Assembly (NCBI GenBank): GCA_963748315.1
Contig: CAVVIK010000008.1
Span: 42,631-106,630 of the forward strand
Reading direction: 5' to 3'
DNA length: 64,000 nt
Source: DASPHG01 sp963748315
Lineage (GTDB): Bacteria > Actinomycetota > Thermoleophilia > Solirubrobacterales > Thermoleophilaceae
Position 1 is the first letter of the stretch. Each line of letters begins with the position of its first letter. The translations under genes were made by a program, and so were the position numbers. The notes beneath the pieces were generated by a model. The model saw only the letters and a list, made by a program, of their open reading frames with translations, was not told where the DNA came from and searched no databases. Positions 60,415 through 64,000 of this stretch are shown one piece after another.

Positions 60415-61211
60415 CAGTTGCGACCTCCTTGCCTGCCGCCGCCGCGGCCACCGCCGCCGCGCCCGCCGCCACCGCCGCGTCCGCCGCCACCGCCGCCGCG
60501 CCCGCCGCCACCGCCACGTCCGCCGCCGCCGCCGCCGGACGCCTGCTGCGGTGCATCAAGCTGAGTCAGGTCGGACGCAAAGCCCTTCGGCATGATCTCG
60601 CCCTTGTTGATCCAGACCTTCACGCCGATGCGCCCGAAGGTCGTGCGCGCCTCGTGGAAGCCGTAGTCGATGTCCGCGCGCATCGTGTGGAGCGGGACGC
60701 GCCCGTCTGAGTAGCCCTCGGTGCGGGCCATCTCGGCGCCGCCGAGCCGGCCGGAAACCTGGACCTTCACGCCCTTCGCGCCCGACCGCATCGCGGACGT
60801 GAGCGAGCGCTTCATCGCGCGCCGGAATGCGACGCGGTTCTGGAGCTGCTCCGCGATCGACTGGGCCACGAGCTTCGCGTCGAGCTCGGGGCGCTTGATC
60901 TCGAGGATGTTGACCTTGACCGCCTTGCTCGTGAGCTTGTGAAGGTCGCGCCGGAGAGCGTCCACCTCGCTGCCCGACTTGCCGATCACGATGCCCGGGC
61001 GCGCGGTGTGGATGTTCACCTCGATCTCGTTCGCGTTCTTCTTGATCGTGATGTCCGACAGGCCGGCGTGCGCGAGCTTCCCGACGATGTGGTCGCGGAT
61101 GCGGACGTCCTCGAGCAGGTAGTCGTCGAAGTTGCGCTCGTTGAACCAGCTCGACTTCCAGTCGTGGATGTAGCCGACGCGGATTGACTCGGGGTGGACC
61201 TTCTGTCCCAT
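60414..61211 (-). CDS. rpsC: 30S ribosomal protein S3 with Gly/Arg-rich (RG-box-like) C-terminal tail
   Basis: A 265-residue protein. The core shows MGQKVHPESIRVGYIHDWKS, the KH domain (TARPGIVIGKSGSEVDALRR) and the C-terminal domain (EGYSDGRVPLHTMRADIDYG). The core ends near DLTQLDAPQQA at residue about 222. The last 43 or so residues are almost only Gly and Arg in repeats G5-6R, then GRQGGRN. The DNA of the tail is a tandem GGC/CGC repeat at about 60425-60540. S3 lies at the mRNA entry channel, so a flexible positively charged tail there could touch mRNA. Confidence 0.96.
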   Translation of the reverse strand: MGQKVHPESIRVGYIHDWKSSWFNERNFDDYLLEDVRIRDHIVGKLAHAGLSDITIKKNANEIEVNIHTARPGIVIGKSGSEVDALRRDLHKLTSKAVKVNILEIKRPELDAKLVAQSIAEQLQNRVAFRRAMKRSLTSAMRSGAKGVKVQVSGRLGGAEMARTEGYSDGRVPLHTMRADIDYGFHEARTTFGRIGVKVWINKGEIMPKGFASDLTQLDAPQQASGGGGGGRGGGGGRGGGGGGRGGGGGRGGGGRGGGRQGGRN

Positions 61212-61215
61212 GTGG

Positions 61216-61815
61216 CTAGGCGTCTTCCTTTGTCGTCAGCAGGATGGTCATGTGGCTGGTCCGCTTGCGGATGCGGGTTGCTCGCCCTTGGGCGCGCGGC
61301 TGGAACCGCTTCAGGGTCGGTCCCTCGTCGACGAAGACCTTGGCGATCCTCAGCTCGTCCGCTACGAGCTCGTGGTTGTTCTCCGCGTTCGCGACGGCGG
61401 AGTCGAGCAGCTTCAGGACGTCGCGCGCAGCGACGCGCGGAGTCGATCCGAGGATGGCACGCGCGTCATCGACGGACTTGCCGCGGATGTGGTCGACGAC
61501 AAGCCGGGCCTTGCGCGGCGCGCAGCGGACGTACCGCGCCTGCGCGCGGACAGCCACACGGCCCTCGCTGTCGCGCGGGGCAGCGACAGCCTCGCGCTTC
61601 GCGGACGTCGTGGTCTCGGCCGAGCCACGGCGACGGCGGCGGCCCTTCTTGGCCGGCTCCGCCTTCGCCGAGGTGTCCTCAGAGGTGTCGTCCGAGGTGC
61701 CCTCAGACGTATCGTCGGACGTGTCGTCCGAGGTGTCGTCGTCCTCGGGGGGGAGCGCCTCGGTCTCGGGCGTCTCCTTCTCGTTCTCGAGCTTCTCGTC
61801 TTTCTCGTCACTCAT
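61216..61815 (-). CDS. rplV: 50S ribosomal protein L22 with acidic repeat N-terminal extension
   Basis: A 199-residue protein; L22 is normally about 110-115. The core starts near VRAQARYVRCAPRKARLVVD and ends PRAQGRATRIRKRTSHMTIL. The first 88 residues hold a short tandem repeat of Asp-Asp-Thr-Ser (DDDTSDDTSDDTSEGTSDDT) and then a basic patch (AKKGRRRRRG). L22 lines the exit tunnel, with its N-terminal side facing the surface. ATGA overlap with rpsS. Confidence 0.94.
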   Translation of the reverse strand: MSDEKDEKLENEKETPETEALPPEDDDTSDDTSDDTSEGTSDDTSEDTSAKAEPAKKGRRRRRGSAETTTSAKREAVAAPRDSEGRVAVRAQARYVRCAPRKARLVVDHIRGKSVDDARAILGSTPRVAARDVLKLLDSAVANAENNHELVADELRIAKVFVDEGPTLKRFQPRAQGRATRIRKRTSHMTILLTTKEDA

Positions 61816-62090
61816 CGCATCTTCGCCTTCTCACCGCCGGCGTGGCCGCGGAAGATCCGTGTCGGTGCGAACTCGCCCAGCTTGTGCCCGACCATCGACT
61901 CCGAGATGAAGACCGGCACGTGCTTGCGCCCGTCGTGGACCGCGATCGTGTGCCCGACCATGTCGGGGAAGATCGTCGACGTCCGCGACCAGGTCTTCAC
62001 CATCTGCTTGTCGCCCGACTCGTTCATGGCCTGGATGCGCGCAATCAGGCGCTCCTCGACCCACGGGCCCTTCTTGGACGAACGGCTCAT
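61812..62090 (-). CDS. rpsS: 30S ribosomal protein S19
   Basis: A 92-residue protein starting MSRSSKKGPWVEERLIARIQ with HDGRKHVPVFISESMVGHKL and EFAPTRIFRGHAG. It sits in the 30S head beside S13. Normal length; ATGA overlap with rplB. Confidence 0.97.
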   Translation of the reverse strand: MSRSSKKGPWVEERLIARIQAMNESGDKQMVKTWSRTSTIFPDMVGHTIAVHDGRKHVPVFISESMVGHKLGEFAPTRIFRGHAGGEKAKMR

Positions 62091-62926
62091 CGCTTCTTGC
62101 CCCTCCGCCGTCCGCGCACGATGTAGCGGTCGGACGGCTTGTTCTTCTTACGAGTGCGGTAGCCCAGCGTCGGCACGCCCCACGGCGTCACCGGATGGCG
62201 GCCCGCCGTCGTCGAGCCCTCGCCGCCGCCGTGCGGGTGGTCGACCGGGTTCATGGCCGTGCCGCGCGTCTGCGGGCGCTTGCCCTTGTGCCGGTTGCGG
62301 CCCGCCTTCCCGATGTCGACGTTCTGGTGCTCGCCGTTCCCGATCGTGCCGACGGTCGCGCGGCAGTCGACGAGGACCATCCGCATCTCGCCCGACGGCA
62401 GGCGCAGGGTCGCGTAGCGGCCCTCCTTGGCCATCAGCTGGACGGCGGCGCCGGCCGCGCGCGCCATCTGGCCGCCGCGCCCGGGAGTGAGCTCGACGTT
62501 GTGGACGATCGTGCCGGTCGGGATCCGCGCCAGCGGGAGCGCGTTGCCCAGCGACGGCTCGACGGTCGGGCCCGAGATCACGGTCGCGCCGACGCGCAGG
62601 CGCTGCGGCGCGAGGATGTAGCGCTTGTCGCCGTCCGCGTAATGGAGCAGCGCGATGTGGGCCGACCGGTTGGGGTCGTACTCGATCGCCGCGACCTTCG
62701 CGGGCACGCCGTCCTTCTGGCGCTTGAAGTCGATCTTGCGGTACTTGCGCTTCGCGCCGCCACCGCGGTGCCGCGACGTAATCCGGCCGTGGGAGTTGCG
62801 CCCGCCAGACTTCTTCAGCCCCTCGACGAGCGACTTCTCGGGCTCGGCCTTGGTGACCTCGGCGTTGTCGTTCCAGGTCGCGAACCGGCGGCCGGGAGAG
62901 GTGGGTTTCTGTTTCTTGACCGCCAT
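62087..62926 (-). CDS. rplB: 50S ribosomal protein L2
   Basis: A 279-residue protein with RNA-binding KRKYRKIDFKRQKDGVPAKV, VHNVELTPGRGGQMARAAGA and the highly conserved C-terminal MNPVDHPHGGGEGSTTAGRH (peptidyl-transferase-side His). Start at ATG 62926 overlaps the rplW stop (TAATG); residues in a longer frame belong to rplW. Confidence 0.97.
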   Translation of the reverse strand: MAVKKQKPTSPGRRFATWNDNAEVTKAEPEKSLVEGLKKSGGRNSHGRITSRHRGGGAKRKYRKIDFKRQKDGVPAKVAAIEYDPNRSAHIALLHYADGDKRYILAPQRLRVGATVISGPTVEPSLGNALPLARIPTGTIVHNVELTPGRGGQMARAAGAAVQLMAKEGRYATLRLPSGEMRMVLVDCRATVGTIGNGEHQNVDIGKAGRNRHKGKRPQTRGTAMNPVDHPHGGGEGSTTAGRHPVTPWGVPTLGYRTRKKNKPSDRYIVRGRRRGKKR

Positions 62927-63222
62927 TACGCCTCGATGTCCTGACCCTCGAACAGCTCGATCGAGTCCTCGGGGTGAAGCTGGACGACGGCCTTCTTCCA
63001 GCGGCGGGTCTTGCCGCTCGACCAGCCGCGCCGCTTGGGCTTCGACTTGACCCACGAGGTGCGCACGTCCTGGACGCGAACCCCGAAGACCTCCTCGATC
63101 GCCTGGCGGATCTGGGTCTTGTGGGCCTCGTCGTGGACGCGGAACGTGTACTTGTTGGCCGCGAGGAGGGCGTAGCTCTTCTCGCTCACGACCGGCTTGA
63201 TGACGATCTCGCGCGCGTTCAT
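62926..63222 (-). CDS. rplW: 50S ribosomal protein L23
   Basis: A 98-residue protein: MNAREIVIKPVVSEKSYALL and ANKYTFRVHDEAHKTQIRQA with C-terminal KPKRRGWSSGKTRRWKKAVV. It is a docking site for trigger factor and SRP at the tunnel exit. ATGA overlap with the rplD stop. Confidence 0.97.
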   Translation of the reverse strand: MNAREIVIKPVVSEKSYALLAANKYTFRVHDEAHKTQIRQAIEEVFGVRVQDVRTSWVKSKPKRRGWSSGKTRRWKKAVVQLHPEDSIELFEGQDIEA

Positions 63223-63827
63223 GCGGCCCTCTTCGTCAGTTCTTCGAGCGCGCCCTGCGACAGCACGAGCCGCTCGGCGCCGATCACGTCGGCGACCCCG
63301 ACCTGATCCGCGGGGAGGACGGACACGTCGCCGATGTTGCGAAACGACTTCACCGCGTTGTCCTCGTTCTCGCGCGCGCACACGATGAGCGCGCGGCCCT
63401 CGCCGAACTTGGCGAGCGCCTCCGCGGCCTGCTTGGTGGCGGGCTTGTCGTAGTCACCCGGCTCGAAGACGGCCAGCGTGCCGCGGTCGGCGTGCACCGA
63501 CAGCGCCGCGCGCAGCGCCTTCCGGAAGGCCTTCTTGTTCACCTTGACGGTGTAGTGGCGCGGCTTCGGGCCAAAGGCGACGCCGCCGCCGTAGCGCTGC
63601 GGAGTCGAGAGCGCGCCGGCGCGGGCGCGGCCGGTGCCCTTCTGGCGCCACGCCTTGGCGCCGGTCATGGCGACCTCGCCGCGCGTCTTGGTCGACGCAG
63701 TGCCGCGGCGGCGCGCGTTCAGCTCCGCGCGCGCGGCCTCGTGCACGAGCGACATGTGGAACTTCTCGCCGAAGACGGCATCTTCGACGTCCGTCTTGCT
63801 CGTTTTCCCAAGCGTGACTACCTTCAC
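63219..63827 (-). CDS. rplD: 50S ribosomal protein L4
   Basis: A 202-residue protein. The loop that reaches into the exit tunnel is TKTRGEVAMTGAKAWRQKGT followed by GRARAGALSTPQRYGGGVAF. It also has an AEALAKFGEGRALIVCARE core. The GTG start overlaps the rplC stop as GTGA. Confidence 0.97.
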   Translation of the reverse strand: MKVVTLGKTSKTDVEDAVFGEKFHMSLVHEAARAELNARRRGTASTKTRGEVAMTGAKAWRQKGTGRARAGALSTPQRYGGGVAFGPKPRHYTVKVNKKAFRKALRAALSVHADRGTLAVFEPGDYDKPATKQAAEALAKFGEGRALIVCARENEDNAVKSFRNIGDVSVLPADQVGVADVIGAERLVLSQGALEELTKRAA

Positions 63828-64000
63828 GACGTCGTCCTTATCTCGACGACCCCGCCCCTGGGTCCGGGGACCGACCCGCGCAAGAGCAGCAGGTTGTCCT
63901 CCGGGATCACGTCCACGACCGTCAGGCCGCCCTGATTGACGCGCTTGTTTCCCATCTGGCCCGGCCCGCGAATGCCCTTGAAGACACGCGAGGGCGTCGC
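63824..64000 (-). CDS. rplC: 50S ribosomal protein L3 (5' end outside window)
   Basis: The last 58 residues: RVFKGIRGPGQMGNKRVNQG and LTVVDVIPEDNLLLLRGSVP are the universal C-terminal part of L3, ending VEIRTTS. The gene runs off the right edge; rpsJ would be expected beyond it. Confidence 0.95.
   Translation of the reverse strand, partial: ATPSRVFKGIRGPGQMGNKRVNQGGLTVVDVIPEDNLLLLRGSVPGPRGGVVEIRTTS

Overview
The window is high-GC, gene-dense chromosomal DNA, most likely from an actinobacterium (Actinomycetota). The reading leans towards an uncultured member of the Thermoleophilia (Solirubrobacterales or Gaiellales type), but this is inferred only from gene content and style. The clues are frequent GTG and TTG starts, many leaderless-type promoters (TAnnnT about 7 nt before the start codon), zinc-binding (C+) forms of S4, S14 and L36, c-di-AMP (ydaO-type) riboswitches before cell-wall hydrolases, and an actinobacterial-style S10-spc-alpha ribosomal cluster. 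No mobile element, CRISPR array, prophage or origin was seen.

Layout. 1-8.5 kb: a partial SDR enzyme, a metallo-beta-lactamase-fold hydrolase, lysophospholipid acyltransferase plus glycerol kinase, a small membrane peptide, a glycosyltransferase, a free biotinyl-domain protein with an enoyl-CoA hydratase, a secreted GH92 mannosidase and a hotdog protein. 8.6-16.4 kb: biotin synthesis (bioB-bioF-bioD, then bioA) interrupted by an SDR, two unknown proteins and a spermidine-synthase-like membrane protein. 16.4-18.5 kb: two paralogous NlpC/P60 hydrolases, each behind its own c-di-AMP riboswitch. 18.5-22.4 kb: rubredoxin, Nudix, EamA transporter, DUF779, an RTX-like secreted protein and an epimerase. 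22.4-27.2 kb: a minus-strand run ALDH/DoxX/Fe-ADH/SCP2/thiolase, which looks like lipid or alcohol oxidation. 27.2-37.1 kb: secreted GH2 enzyme, sugar dehydrogenase, SDR, GNAT, CapA-like protein, secreted protease pair, tRNA-Pro, an ECF sigma factor and a Nif3-like protein. 37.1-44.4 kb: fatty-acid CoA ligase, HisC-like aminotransferase, a TetR/cupin pair, patatin and D-Ala-D-Ala carboxypeptidase.

44.3-64 kb, all minus strand: rplC(partial)-rplD-W-B-rpsS-rplV-rpsC-rplP-rpmC-rpsQ-rplN-X-E-rpsN-H-rplF-R-rpsE-rpmD-rplO-secY-adk-map-rpmJ-rpsM-K-D-rpoA-rplQ, followed by a small membrane protein and a tightly coupled methyltransferase-truA-surE-ligA set. infA is missing from its usual place between map and rpmJ. 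Six of the ribosomal proteins (S3, L22, S17, L5, L15, S5) carry low-complexity tails that look disordered: glycine/arginine-rich in S3, mainly acidic or Ala/Pro/Glu-rich in the others. This is the most unusual biology in the window.

Data quality matters here. Sixteen reading-frame breaks are visible in ten genes, including essential ones (rpoA, truA, rpsQ). Fourteen of them read as one extra base, and the conserved motif spacing supports that, so they are treated as sequencing or assembly errors rather than pseudogenes. Coordinates for these genes span the whole interrupted gene.
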